Assembly (NCBI GenBank): GCA_013180625.2
Contig: SNVD02012289.1
Location: 578,594-642,593 of the forward strand
DNA length: 64,000 nt
Origin: Boswellia sacra
Taxonomy: Eukaryota; Streptophyta; Magnoliopsida; Sapindales; Burseraceae
Direction of reading: 5' to 3'
The position numbers and the translations under genes were made by a program. Of this stretch, positions 1 to 11,613 are shown piece by piece (within the stretch, counting starts at the first letter, position 1; each line of letters starts with the position of its first letter). The notes below the pieces were generated by a model. It had not been told where the DNA came from. It saw only the letters and a list, made by a program, of their open reading frames with translations, and ran no database searches.

Positions 1-298
1 GTCAATTTTGAAGAACTTGCTCGCTCCACTGATGACTTCAATGGGGCACAGCTGAAGGCTGTTTGTGTTGAAGCAGGCATGCTAGCTCTTCGCCGGGATG
101 CTACTGAGGTGTGTAGTTTCTTCTCTCTGTGTCTGTGTTTGTAGAACCTTAAAGAATCAGTGTATTATACATTCTTATGACGAATACCAATTCAAGTTTT
201 TTGATGTGGTCTTATGACAGGTGAACCATGAGGATTTCAATGAAGGTATCATCCAGGTTCAGGCTAAGAAGAAAGCAAGCCTAAATTATTATGCATAG
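1..298 (+). CDS. RPT5: 26S proteasome regulatory ATPase subunit RPT5 (6A), 3' end, partial
   Basis: C-terminal 61 residues of the AAA-ATPase subunit RPT5 of the 19S proteasome base, which unfolds ubiquitinated substrates and opens the 20S gate. Two exons are visible: 1-108 and 221-298, with a GT-AG intron at 109-220; the stop TAG is at 296-298. The peptide begins [20 protein letters not shown] and ends in LNYYA, which contains the C-terminal HbYX-type tail (Tyr-Tyr-Ala) that docks into the 20S alpha ring. The near-invariant helical C-domain and the intact frame suggest a functional gene whose 5' part lies outside the window. RPT5 paralogues (A or B) cannot be told apart from this fragment. 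Confidence 0.93.
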
Positions 299-3066
299 AC
301 AAAAAGCTTGAGAAGCACACTTGGAAGGTTTTATTCAAGCAACCAAGAAGACAGCAAGCTTTGGGTCAGGAATCTCTGTTCATATAAGAAGCAAATATGT
401 TTACCTTTTGCTTGCTTTATTATTGTAGTACTTCAATTTAATGTAAACCATGTCATACTTGGAATTTTTAGGAGTAAACCATGAGATGCTGACAAATGCC
501 TGAGTATTTAAATTAAACTGCTGCTATGTACTCGTAGCATCTCAAATGGATCGTCCGAATTCTTCTCTTATGTTGTGAAATTCTTTGCTCAGACACAATG
601 ATAGTTGAGAGTTTGTTTGTTTGCAGAATTGCTTGTCTTTTGATCTGAAGAATCTATACTTCTTCGGTGACGAGAAGGAATCTCGTAATAGTGAAGCTGC
701 GTGCCAATCATCATGTAAGCAAACAGAGAACTTCAAAAGCCAAAGGACGTATTTTTAGTCAAATGGATTGTAGAAACGCGATAAATACAAATCCTAGTGC
801 TCGTTTGCTAGCATGGTAGTGTTTTCTTATTTAGCAAAAACACGTCAAAACCATTTTCTCCATTGTCCCTTATTCGCCTTTTTTTTTTAGTTTATTCGAT
901 TTCTATTTTAATTTTAAGTAAGCGCTCCCGAAGCATGCAAAATTTTAGTCATATCTATAAAAATAATTTTTTATATGAAAATACGTGCGGAACATTTAAA
1001 AAAAAATTGTGAAAATGGATAAAACTTAAAAAGGCGCTTGAAACTAATCATTTAAAAATTTCAATTGACACCCCCGACAGATCAACATGTTTTTTTGGGT
1101 GTCAAGTTATCAAACATCTAATTTTTTTAGAAGAAAGTCAATCTTTTACAACGCTCCTAATTAGGATCAATTTTTAGTTTCTCCTTTGAAAATCGTATAA
1201 ACAATCATTTATAACCAAACACCAAAAGAACATGAACAAGTTAAAAAGTCTTCCTATGCGCGTGATAGCCTTATCATTAGCTTAATGAGGTTATTAATAA
1301 TAAACATGAATGAATAAGGCAAAAGTCTTTTGATGTGTATGATAGACTTATCCTTAGAGGTGTCATATGTCCCAATGAATATTATAAAATTAAAAGAATG
1401 TGTACTACGTAAAATAAGATATTATAAAATTTTAAGAATGTGTAATACTTAAAATAAGATGTATATCGTAAATATCAAAGGTGAAAATGACAATAGGAGT
1501 ACAAACTGTACAATACATGACATGTAGTAGAATTCATGCCCATTTGACACGTCTACAATGGAAAGCAAAGGGTACTACTATTTGCACAAGTTGGGGGGAG
1601 GTATCGTATTATTATTTATTGTCATCTTTCCACTGAAATGTAGAAAAATTTAAATTTGACCAAGAAATGATATATCTTCAAAATCTTGATCATTTTTGTT
1701 GGGTTTGATTTGGATAATGGACTTAATATATATATGTAGACAATGACAAAATGCAGCACCATACGCCGTGCTACCAGATAACAGTACAATCAATAAAAAT
1801 GAATTATCAAAGTCCTTTAATATTATCAGGAAAAAATATTTTAAAAAATTAGATAACAAAAGAATATTTTTATCTTCATTACAAGAAAAAAAAAATCATG
1901 AATGCACTGACGTTTTAACATATTCTATTAATTCTTAATAGAAATAATAAATTTTATATTAATCTATTTACTTAAGATGTATAGGATATTAAGTGGGCGC
2001 ATAAAAATGTATTCAGCATTTAAAATTTAGATGAGGAAACTTTTAAGTAATTTATGAGTATTCTTTACAGTTTATGTAACTCCACCCAAATTTTGCTCAA
2101 TTGGGAGGTTTTTAAATAAAGGTGGGTTATAATTTTAAATTTAATTCTGTTTTAAACATATGAGAAATAATCTAAAACTAAATTAAATCTTTTTCTCATA
2201 GACTAGGATGATGATGAAACTGCATGGATATGGATCGAAAATATCATGTGAGTTATTAATAGAAAAGCTATCAAATGCAACAGCTTTGGCCCATAGTTCT
2301 GTGAATCCTTCTACATAATTTATTGCAATTGGTATATTAGACAGTAAAATTTATTTGAAAGAATTGCAAAATCGACCAATATCAAGGGATATTTTATTTC
2401 AGCCTTATTTGAAGTACTTGTATATGGATGCTATAGTTATACAAAATTTAATTATTTGAATCTGGGTTCCTATATATACGTGGTTCCTTGTTCAATTTTA
2501 AGTACTTGTATGTTTAATGTATGCTTTTACCACTGTTTTTATCCTTAAGTAATTCTACTCCAGGAATGATAACCCAGATAACAAAAGCAACATAACATAA
2601 GCACCCGGTTACCTTTGATTAAAGGATTTAAGGATTCAGGTTCTCAAAGTCACAAATGCTACTCGTTTCATTTTTCAAAGAAATTATTGAAATCCCCTGT
2701 TAATATTTGCCTACTCAAGACATTTCTAACAATGGAACAAATTCTAAGTATATTACTAACAGGGATACTCCGCGTAATTTTAAGAACAACTAATCCATAT
2801 TACTTGAGCTTCCAAGCTTCAATGGAACTAATGAGAACACTGAACAAATCTTGGAAAAATAAACAAAAATTGTGCTCTAATACAAGAAATAGGACTGCAA
2901 AACTGAACGCTCGTCAACAACTGGCTTATTCATCAACAGAAGTCACGGATGAATATGACGTGCATGCAAGGAGTTTTCATCACCCAGAGTTGGCATGAAG
3001 CGTGATTTCCAAATTAATCACCTCTGATTCTGAACTCTAATTCCTACAAGGGATTGCTGTTTCACA
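299..3066. other. Intergenic stretch between RPT5 and the hAT insertion
   Basis: The first one to two hundred bases are probably RPT5 3' UTR. The rest is AT-rich and no reading frame resembles a protein family I know. The open stretch at 2615-2998 on the plus strand has low-complexity composition and no domain. A short tandem duplication at 1381-1460 is listed separately. Otherwise I see nothing. Confidence 0.6.
1381..1460. repeat. Tandem duplication, two 40-bp units
   Basis: Units 1381-1420 and 1421-1460 both begin ATTATAAAAT and end AAAATAAGAT, with about four mismatches between them. They are AT-rich and non-coding. Confidence 0.85.
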
Positions 3067-3074
3067 TTCATTCC
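3067..3074. repeat. Left target-site duplication of the hAT element
   Basis: TTCATTCC lies immediately left of the CAGTGGCG terminus and recurs exactly at 7605-7612, immediately right of the other terminus. Eight bases is the diagnostic duplication length for hAT insertions. Confidence 0.88.
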
Positions 3075-3321
3075 CAGTGGCGTAGCCAGAATATTGAACT
3101 AGTGAGGGCAAACTTTGATCAATGATGAGAAAAAATATATATATATTATTCATCAGTAAGTCCTAAACAAAAATGGGTTACAATTACTGTGCAAAAATAG
3201 TGATATTAATGCGAACAAAACGAAAAAGTCTAGTGACATTAATGCAAACTGTACATCAACAATAAAAGTCAACTATTGCAAAAAGAAAGAAACAAATTGC
3301 TTGGCAGGAAATATCTCAAAG

Positions 3322-3332
3322 CAGGGACGGAG
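3322..3332. repeat. Second, internal copy of the hAT left terminal repeat
   Basis: CAGGGACGGAG at 3322-3332, followed by CCAG and then AGTAGGGGCAATA, matches the right terminus (7594-7604, inverted) better than the outer left end does. It lies 247 bp inside the outer end in the same orientation, so the element has two left ends. Confidence 0.7.
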
Positions 3333-3766
3333 CCAGCAAAGTAAATTAGTAGGGGCAATAACTTTCTACAACAATATAAAAATAAACAAGGAAAATCAAC
3401 ATGCAAAAAGTCTTGGCATCATTTAATACTACATGTGCATCAAAGCATAACAAAAGTTGAAGAAACTTACAGGATATGTTTAGAGAAAACCACCGAAGGA
3501 GTTCATAACTCATAAGGCTAAAGAAATACAAGCACACAAAAGAGCTTCCATTCATAATAGATGTTGTAAGAGCAGTCAACCATGAAATGACAAAATGTTC
3601 TTCAAAACCTGAAATAATATGAACAAGAACTCAAGATCATTTTAAGAATAATTTGTCTCCAAAAATTTAAAGTCGAATTATGATACTAAAAAAATCATAC
3701 ATGAATAAATCAAAACTAATCTTACTAAAGTAATGATATTGATGTATATTACCTCATTTTAAAAAT

Positions 3767-6124
3767 TCATAGTTGCCCTCGACGACTTTTCATGTTTTGA
3801 AACCGCTGCATGATACACTCATTATCAATGTTATCAAACACATCTTTTTCAATGTATACAACCAAGCTATTACTCAACCAACGATCTCCCATTCGATTCC
3901 GTAATCGATTCTTCACAATATTCATGGCTGAAAATGCCCTCTATACACTAGCAGTTGCAACTGGTAGAATCAATGCTAATGTCATCAATAAATAAACCAA
4001 TGGATACACCTTGTCTTTCTTTGTCTCAATCATTTTCTTTGCAAGATCACTGATTCCATTCAATTCTGAAAACTCAATGCTAGAACTCACATCCATAATA
4101 TAAGTCTCAAGTTGAGTCTCAAGGACCATTAGCTCCATAGCAGAAAATTCTTTTGGATAAAATTGAGCAAGTCGTATCAATTTTTGTTTATTGAAAGCAC
4201 TAAATGAATCATTTGGACATAAGCATGCTAAACAAAGAAGTAACTCAGTGTTTACCTCATTGAAACGACTATTTAGCTCTTGAAGTTGCATATCCAAAAT
4301 AGAATAGAATTGGTCAACACGATAATGATGCAGGTATGTCAATTTTTGAGCTCTACGACGTGACCGTCCTCGAGCTAGAAAGATATCATCCATGTTAGGA
4401 ACATCAATGCTATGTTTTATACAAAAAGAAGAAACTCCATTAAACAAATAATCCCACCCCTCATCTCTCATGTTTTGCAATCGTTGTTTGCATAACCCAA
4501 CCAACTTCATAGCATTAACAATATCTTGATCTTTTCTTTGCAATGCTTGTGACAATTCATTTGTGAATCCCAAAATCTCTTTCATCAAATGCAAAAGAAA
4601 GACAAAATCAAAAGCTTGTACAATATCTAACAACACAGTAGCTTCAGACCTTTGTTCAACATTCGATCCATCTTGTGCAATATCATCAAGTACATCAACT
4701 ATGGATGAAAACATGTTAAATATGCTTAATAAAGTACCGTAATGTGAACCCCAACGTGTATCACCTGAACGTTTCAAAGTAGTCTCTTGGTTTAGACCCC
4801 GCCCACTTAAAAGATCACCTGAGTTAAGTGCTTCAACAACTGAAATAGCTTGTTTCTCCCTAAGAATATCACGACGTTTACATGAAGCTCCAACAACATT
4901 CACAATATTACCAACTCTAGTGAAAAAAGTTTGAACTAGAGTATGATTCTTTGCCATTGCCACAAGAGATAATTGAAGTTGATGAGCAAAGCAATGAACA
5001 TAATAAGCACACTCATTCTCTTTCATAATAAGTGTTTTAAGACCATTAAATTCACCTTGCATATTACTTGCTCCATCATAACCTTGACCTCTTAATTTAG
5101 ATATGCTTAATCCATGTCTAGAAAATAATTCATCAATTGATGCCTTAAGTGAGACTGCAGTGGTACTAGTAACATGCTCAATACCTATAAAACGCTCAAC
5201 CACATTTCCTTTCTTGTCCAAATAACGTAACACAATGACCATTTGCTCTTTCATTGATGCATCACGAGACTCGTCAATCAAAATGGAGAATAATGAGTCA
5301 CCCATCTCACTAATAATAGCATTGACAGTTTCTGTTGTTGCAGCACTTACAATGTCTTTCTGAATATCTGGTGATGTTAATTTGAGATTTTCTGGAGCAT
5401 TCTTCAATGTAACAGATTTAACATCCTTATCATGGTCAGCAAGAAATGCCAAAAGCTCAAGAAAATTTCCCTTGTTGTTTGAATCCTCAGATTCATCATT
5501 GCGCCGAAATGCAAGCCCTTGTTTCAAAAGAAAGCGAATACAATCAATTGATGCATTCAAGCGAATTCGGTATTCAATGCGAGCTTGGTTCGAATGTCGA
5601 TGAAAAAATGTTTGAATATGTTGGTCTTGCTTTAGTAAAGCTTCACAATTTCTTAAAGCTTGATTATGAGCACTATTAGGACCTCCAACATGAGTTGTTA
5701 ATCTTTCTTTCTTTTTCCAATTTTGAAACCCATCACCAACAAATGAGTCACCACCACCTTGTTCTCCAATATCTGGCTTGAAAAGATAGCAACAAAGACA
5801 AAAAGCTGCATCTTTTGCTATGCTATATTCCAACCAAGGTTCATAATCATCAAACCAACCAGGAATGAAGCGTCGAGACACTTTTCCAAATGTTTTAAAA
5901 GGAAAATTATGGCCCCTAGGTTGACATGGACCCCTTTGCCAATATGCTCTTCGTACTTGGTCTCGAATATTAGGATTATAATAAAAAATTCTAGGACGTA
6001 AACCCGGATCAGCTGGAAGATTTGATAAATCAATTTCTACCCCATCAATATTTGGTTTGGGGCCATTATCATTTTTCTCATGAGGAAGCGACAACTCTCG
6101 TTTTCTTTTAAAATACTTTTCTAT
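3767..6124 (-). pseudogene. hAT transposase (TTF-type zinc finger, DUF4371, ZMYM1-like), inactivated
   Basis: A single open stretch from 6094 down to 3944 encodes about 716 residues. It has an N-terminal TTF-type zinc finger (roughly residues 48-107, with the CLCCYLF cluster), then the DUF4371/RNase H-like core with ILIDESRDAS and GQGYDGASNM as probable catalytic aspartate sites and CAYYVHCFAHQLQL, then the start of the hAT C-terminal dimerisation region. Two lesions are visible. The codon after PVATASV is TAG (3941-3943) where the family has Glu; the frame then continues RAFSAMNIVKNRL and so on to a natural-looking TGA at 3767-3769. At the 5' end, EKYFKRKREL is preceded by ATA (6122-6124) where relatives have the start ATG; no other in-frame ATG precedes the TTF region. 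The stop removes the last 57 residues, needed for hAT dimerisation. Family assignment is firm; inactivity is inferred. Confidence 0.88.
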
Positions 6125-6168
6125 GCTGTTTTCAAAATTAAATTTAAATGTTAAATCAATGAATAATG

Positions 6169-6905
6169 AAATTATGTTTCCAACAAAAAGTATAAAACTT
6201 TAGATTATAACTAATTAACTATCATTCAAATATTATAAAAGTTATTAGTATAATGAATAAAGGTATACATAATATCTTTCTTAGCAAAAATATTAAAACC
6301 TTAGCTTATGACTTATTAACTATCTAATGAATAAACTGACATAATATATTCAACTAATTAATAAATAGATTATGTTTCTAAGCAAAGTTAATAAACCCTT
6401 ATTTTATGACTCATTAATTATCTAATGAATAAATGTGTGTGTGTGTGTTCATATTATATATATAACTAATTAATAATTAGATTATGTTTCTAATTAAGCA
6501 AAAGCAATAAAACTTTAGATTATCACTAATTAAATATCAATTGAATTTTATATATGTTGTGAGGCTACTAGCTTAATGAATAATTTTATATATTAACCTA
6601 ATTAATAAATAGATTATATTATAAGCAAAAGTAATAAAACCTTAGATTTTCACTAATTAATTATCAATTAAATTTTTTATATTTTATTAGCCTAATGAAT
6701 ACATTATACATGTATTTATTAAACTAATTAATAAATAGGTTATGTTTTATACATTAGATTATCATAATTAACTACCATTTAAATATAATGTGTTACTAAA
6801 CTAATGAATAATTGTAGATATTCATCCAATTAGTAAATAGATTATTTTCTAAGCAAAAATAATAAAAGTTTAGATTATCACTAATTGACATAATTTGAAT
6901 ATTGG
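6169..6905. repeat. Degenerate tandem repeats (about 100-135 bp) inside the hAT element
   Basis: Six to seven imperfect head-to-tail units, each of the form ATTATGTTTCTAAGCAAAAG, an AATAAAACTTTAGATTAT block, CACTAATTAA, CTAATGAATAA, and CTAATTAATAAATAG. A (GT)n tract sits in one unit near 6436-6449. Subterminal repeats in hAT elements can bind the transposase; that role is inferred here. Confidence 0.8.
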
Positions 6906-7604
6906 ATATGTTATTAAATATGCAAATTTCACAAAGTAATAATATGAATACCATAAAAAAATCAAGTAGATAAGTGAAAATGAGTTCTCAAATAACAATA
7001 AAAGAATGAAGAGAATTAAAAACACTAATAATTTACCTCAAATTTAAGGTCTTGATGGAGAAATGTCCAAAGTAGGGTTACTTTATAGGAATTTTATGAC
7101 TTGAAGTAATTAAAAAAGGCAAAAAAAGGATAAAGTAATAGAAGTGGGAATCAAACTCCACAAGTGGACAGCCATCATGTGAGCTCACGGTGCAGTGAGA
7201 GCTGAGATGCCAGAGGGTGAGATTGAGAGAGCTCTGAAAATGATGTGGTGTGGGGACCGTTCTTTAGAAAAATTGGGAAGAAAGAGTAAAGGTAGGAGGT
7301 GAGTTATATGGTTTTTTATTTGAATAAGTAATATAAAACTTGGAGTGGGCCAATGTTTGTCAAATTGGGTAGTAAAAAAAAGTTTAAGTAGGCTGCTTTT
7401 AAACAAGTGTATTATTGAAGCCCAAAAGAATGAGACAAGTCCAAATTTTAACAAATAATGAGAGGTCCAATAAAAATGAAATGGCTTGACTCTTAATATG
7501 TCCACAAGCCCATACGCCCACAAGTCCATACGTAGAAGTCTCTGCATTTTTCAAATTCAGTGGGGGCAATTGCCCCCACTCGTCCCAATGTCCCTCCGTC
7601 CCTG

Positions 7605-7612
7605 TTCATTCC
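7605..7612. repeat. Right target-site duplication of the hAT element
   Basis: Exact second copy of TTCATTCC, directly after the CCGTCCCTG terminus. Confidence 0.88.
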
Positions 7613-7812
7613 TGGCTGAGTCTTGGGTGCAGCGTGCTGCCTTTGCCCAAGGGGCATAAGCCAGTTCAGCTACAGCAGCTGAATTGGCTTCTGACCATTG
7701 GGTCACATCGTATGGCGCAGCGATGTATTAAAGACTCTCTCTTCTTTCCTTCCTCTATTGCTTTAAGCACTTAGCTTTGTGACCTGCTCCAACACAAATG
7801 AATCAAGCATAT

Positions 7813-8997
7813 CTAAGATTCAATTGTTCTATCTAGAACTGTTGTTTGCCTTCCATTTCTCACCTGTAAACTTAGGCAGTGAACTGTAAGCCTCTCTGCA
7901 TGGTTCTCACCTTGTCTCTCTAGAGCTAGGGTTTTTACTCTGTATAGTTTATAGTTTTCAAGTTCTACACCCCAGTTTCTTTTTGCAAATAAACTAATAT
8001 CTGTAATTCCAATCTTGGGGTTATTGTTAACAATTTCCTTAATCTTGCAGGCAAGCCAAGGTGCTGTTGCCTCATGGTTTTTCTGCACGCTTTGGCAGTC
8101 ATGTACATTGTTGAAAGTCTTGATCTTGAAGCTTTTAATGATTTTCGACATCTGTTAAGCATGGAGTCTCCATGGATAACCTTCCCCCTTACACTTTACA
8201 GTGACCCTATCATTGTTATTCTTCATCTTATTGATCACTATATATTCCCTTAAAACCAGTCTAAAATAGCGCACATCATTGAAAACACCCTTGACTGCCA
8301 ATTTGAAATCTTTATTGGTGTCTGCATTGAACTTCCTCTTTTTCATTTTCTTTGATATCCTTGCAACAAGCCTTTCATCCTCACTAGACCCATTGCCAAT
8401 GAAATCATCATCTGTGGAGTTGTAGTCAGATGGATGACCATCAAAACTTGCATCAGATAGATTTTCTGTCTCTAAGTTAGTATCAGAATTTGGAGCTTGT
8501 GAAGTGTGCCCCTCAGAGTTGTGCTCTTGGCTTCCTTCCACCATATTAACCTGGCCTTCCTCATTATCAAACATATGTGAAGTTGCACCTCTTTCCTGCA
8601 CTGAGTCATCACTCCACCACACCTGACCCTCTAACACTTCAATCTCTTGTAGTTGCGAAGTGCATTAGGAACAGGATTGGGTGTATGACCACTGCAACCA
8701 GGTTGGTGGCCATGTTCTATCATGGCAAGTTGCTCAGCCTATGTTCCGTTTGGGATCACTGTTCACATCATGCAGTTAAACCCCATCTCTTCAAACTCAT
8801 CGAATACTTTGGATCAGCTGTTTATCAGTTTTGATATTAGGGTTCTCAGGTTGCCATGGTACAATAACTTGGACCTGAAACTGCTCATCATCTCTTACAG
8901 GCAAACCACACGCAACCATATTTGCCTCTGCAATCAACTTATCTAGACTATAGAAAAAGGGATCGAATCCCACTAGTTGATGAACCTTTCCATACAT
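7813..8997 (-). pseudogene. MULE (Mutator-like) transposase N-terminal region, decayed
   Basis: Read on the minus strand, the region starts with a GKVHQLVGFDPFFYSLDKL-like MULE N-terminus (8797-8997). An acidic Ser/Asp-rich linker follows (8637 to about 8380), then the MuDR DNA-binding region: LAVKGVFNDVRYFRLVLREY, VTVKCKGEGYPWRLHA, then SKIIKSFKIKTFNNVHDC and ATAPWLACKI. An in-frame TAA at 8155-8157 separates PWRLHA from SKIIKSF, and frameshifts lie between 8640 and 8796. After about 7900 similarity is lost, so the catalytic MULE domain and zinc knuckle are absent. The hAT element inserted 200 bp beyond the recognisable end. The terminal inverted repeats of the MULE were not identified. It is clearly a dead fragment. 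Confidence 0.75.
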
Positions 8998-9410
8998 TCG
9001 AATTCTAAGAACAAACTCACTGCAAAAATAGGGTGGACATGCATATCACCTTACTACTTCAACAAGCAACAAGCAAACCAATAAAAAAAGGCTACTACCA
9101 AGGTACAAATAAACAAAAACACAACAATTCGACGTTCTAAAGAAAATACTACCTCAGTTATGCTCTCAAACAACAATATAATACAATGTTTTCACCCAAA
9201 AAAAATCAAAACTTTTAATCACGACAACATGCAAGTTTTAATGATTATCCATCAAAATAAAATCAGACACCTGTATGCATATCTTTCATCTTCACATGCA
9301 TGTCAACTTATTATTATGAAACAGTATTCAACCAACAACTGGTGTAATACTGCAAGTCGCCCAAAAAAAAAAAAAAAAAGGCAACAACCAATAAAGAAAC
9401 TAACCTACAA
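8998..9410. other. Intergenic, MULE-side flank
   Basis: AT-rich sequence with a poly-A tract near 9364-9379. No gene or element end was recognised; it may include the MULE 5' flank. Confidence 0.4.
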
Positions 9411-10437
9411 CATAACAATTAATATGCATTCATCAATGGCTACTACGACATCAAACTTTTTTACCATAACAACAATATATTTTATTGATATCTATCAAAG
9501 TTAACACTTTTGTGCATATATACGACCTATTCACGGGATTTTCATCGATCGGTCAAAACTTTTAACCATTCAAAGGTCATTTTCACAGGTTTAATAATAA
9601 AAAAAAAAGTTCACTCCTTCACTACGGGATATTCAATTGATTTTTGTCAAAAGCATGGTTCCTTTAACAAAAAAAGACCCATTACAATGAAGTTCCATCA
9701 ACAATAGGCCAAACCCTTTTTCAACAGAAACCTTTTTTGCCAAGCAACATCCATTCTCGCAAGCATGCAAAACAGAATATAAAATAATGCATGCAAACAA
9801 CTTTGATTCCAGGGAACCGCAGGTGCTAGAATTACCTTAGGTTGATCACCGATGAACTCTTCCCTTTTCCTTCAACCTCCCTTATGTCACTGACTCCGAA
9901 CGACGATGCATCTCTCACACTTGAATGAAAGTTTAATAGTCTTTCCCCTTTCGCGCGTTTTCTACTATAATGCTAAGGTGTTTTGACAATGAAAGTGGCT
10001 TGAAGCTTTTCTTGTACAGCTTTGACTTCTGTATGTTAAAAAAAAAAAAAATCAAAGAAAATAAAGTTTGCTTAGGTTTGTCTTATGAACCGTGGTTTGC
10101 TGAGGTGGAGTATTTTTTAAAATTTGATTTGACTACTTAATTTAAGCACTGTTCTTTATGCACAATTCTTTTATTATTTTAATTTTATTTAAATTGATTT
10201 TCAATAATATGCTACCTCCGTCAAACTTAATGCTAGCAATCAAATTTCAAGAGGCACTTTATATTTATTAGAGTTACAGAAAAAATATTTTTTTAACGAC
10301 TTATTATCCCTAAAAGAAAATCTCAATAAGACAACGGAAAGTAGCTTTGTCAATAGCATTAAATAGCCTATATATTACGTATAATATAACCCTAAGCATA
10401 AACGACGAAACGATTAAAACTTAAAATAAGGTTTGCG
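9411..10437. repeat. Upstream segment of F-box copy A, left edge of the duplication array
   Basis: From AACAATTAATRTGCATTCATCAATGG onward this matches 27050-27938 and 43872-44759, the segments directly upstream of F-box copies C and E. Copy A has about 118 bp (near 10102-10220) that C and E lack, plus small indels. No coding content was recognised. Homology between array units begins here, so 9411 marks the left boundary of the segmental duplication in this window. Confidence 0.8.
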
Positions 10438-11613
10438 ATGACGGCCAGGGGCAGCTTGAAATTGAAGACGAAGAAGGTGGTTACAAGGTAATCAACATGG
10501 TCCAGTCTCCCTAGGGATATCGTAAGCTTAATAACCAAACGTCTTCATTATGTGGATCAAATTCGTTTTTGGGCTGTATGCAAGATTTGGAGAGCAGCAG
10601 AGATCGAGAAGCATGCTGATAAATTGCCGTGGGTGATGATCTATGATGCCTGCTCCTGTTTTCTCTACAACCCTTATGAGAAACGGAAATACACCGTCTT
10701 CAAAAGCACGAATATAGAGACTTTTGATGGTGCAAAGGCTCTTGAAGTAAAATATGGTTGGGTACTTTTCTCCAATTACAAAACCAAGTCTCTCTTCTTC
10801 TACAATCTGTTTACTAATAAAATGATCATAGGAGTACCAAAATTACATCGTTCATTCGGGGCAGCAACTTTCTCCACAAGCCCACTTTCTCCGGATTGTA
10901 TGGTATTTGTACTGAGAGTAGATTGGCCAGGAAATTATTGCACAATCAAAATATGTAAACTTGGTGATAAAAAGTGGACCAAGAATCGTTTTAAGTATGA
11001 TAATGATGACTTCGATGTTTTTTTGACTAGCAGACATCAAGTAGGGTTCCTAAATGCGGTATATGTAGAAGGAGTTCTCTACTATCGTTTTCCCTCAACA
11101 ATCGGTAGCTTTCATACTGCAAGAAAAGTGTGGAAAACCCATCCCTATCCTGAAAAACAATTAGGTTGGGATGAAGATTTGAAGGACCACCTGATCGAGC
11201 CGGAGGGAGATCTTTTGCTAGTTTATAAAACTATTATGAGAGGAGGAGAAGACGAGAGTTGTGAGTGGAATGTTGTGAGATGTGATCCGTCAAAGATGAA
11301 TTGGTTGGAAGTTGAAAGATTTGACAATGGAGCCTTATTCTTTGGTGGTGAAATAACCATCTTCGTTCCAGAGACGGGGACAAGTAAGTTGGCAAATACA
11401 TTTCATTATAGAGTAGCTTCTATTGACCGTGTTACATTGTTCGATTGCACGTGCTTTGATAAGGCGCAATCACGTCAACGTCGACCTCGATCCCTATATC
11501 TTCCTTGCCTCTATGATCGGAATTGGCATTGCCGCGTCAATCGGAATGGGAATGGCCTGGACTACTTTACCAAGGATATTTGGATTCAACCTCCTCAACT
11601 ACCTTATTTATAG
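10438..11613 (+). pseudogene. F-box/DUF295 protein, copy A (early nonsense)
   Basis: Aligned with the intact copy at 33641, ATG is at 10438-10440 and the frame is open to TAG at 11611-11613, except for TAA at 10489-10491 (codon 18, Glu in the siblings). The stop falls just before the F-box motif (LPRDIVSLITKRLHYVDQIRF). The rest of the DUF295-type body is intact and ends in DIWIQPPQLPYL. The next in-frame ATG (10636) would remove the F-box, so an SKP1-binding product is unlikely. Other private changes include Gly to Arg in LPGD and Arg to Trp in IRFRAV. Its upstream sequence is of the C/E type, not the ClpR3-linked promoter of copies B and D. It could be read as a shortened gene, but pseudogene is the simpler call. 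Confidence 0.85.

Larger units (their letters stand above)
3075..7604 (-). mobile_element. Complete hAT-superfamily DNA transposon (4530 bp)
   Basis: The element is bounded by an exact 8-bp target duplication (TTCATTCC at 3067-3074 and 7605-7612). Its ends are imperfect inverted repeats: the left end reads CAGTGGCGTAGCCAG, the right end read inward reads CAGGGACGGAGGGAC, and both continue to a GTGRGGGCAA-like block. It carries a minus-strand TTF/DUF4371-type transposase gene (3767-6124) and an AT-rich tandem-repeat region (about 6169-6905) between the transposase 5' end and the right terminus. GGGGCAATTGCCCC near 7563-7576 is a perfect palindrome close to the right end. The element sits beside a MULE remnant. 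Because the transposase has lost its start and carries a stop, the copy is probably non-autonomous but could be mobilised by a relative. Confidence 0.88.

Noticed and set aside
2615..2998. Plus-strand frame of about 127 codons left of the hAT element
   Set aside because: No domain, low-complexity composition, no start context. The minus strand there does not continue the MULE gene either.
9160..9707. Two plus-strand frames upstream of F-box A
   Set aside because: They cross poly-A tracts and are disrupted in the homologous segments at 27050 and 43872, so they are not conserved as coding.
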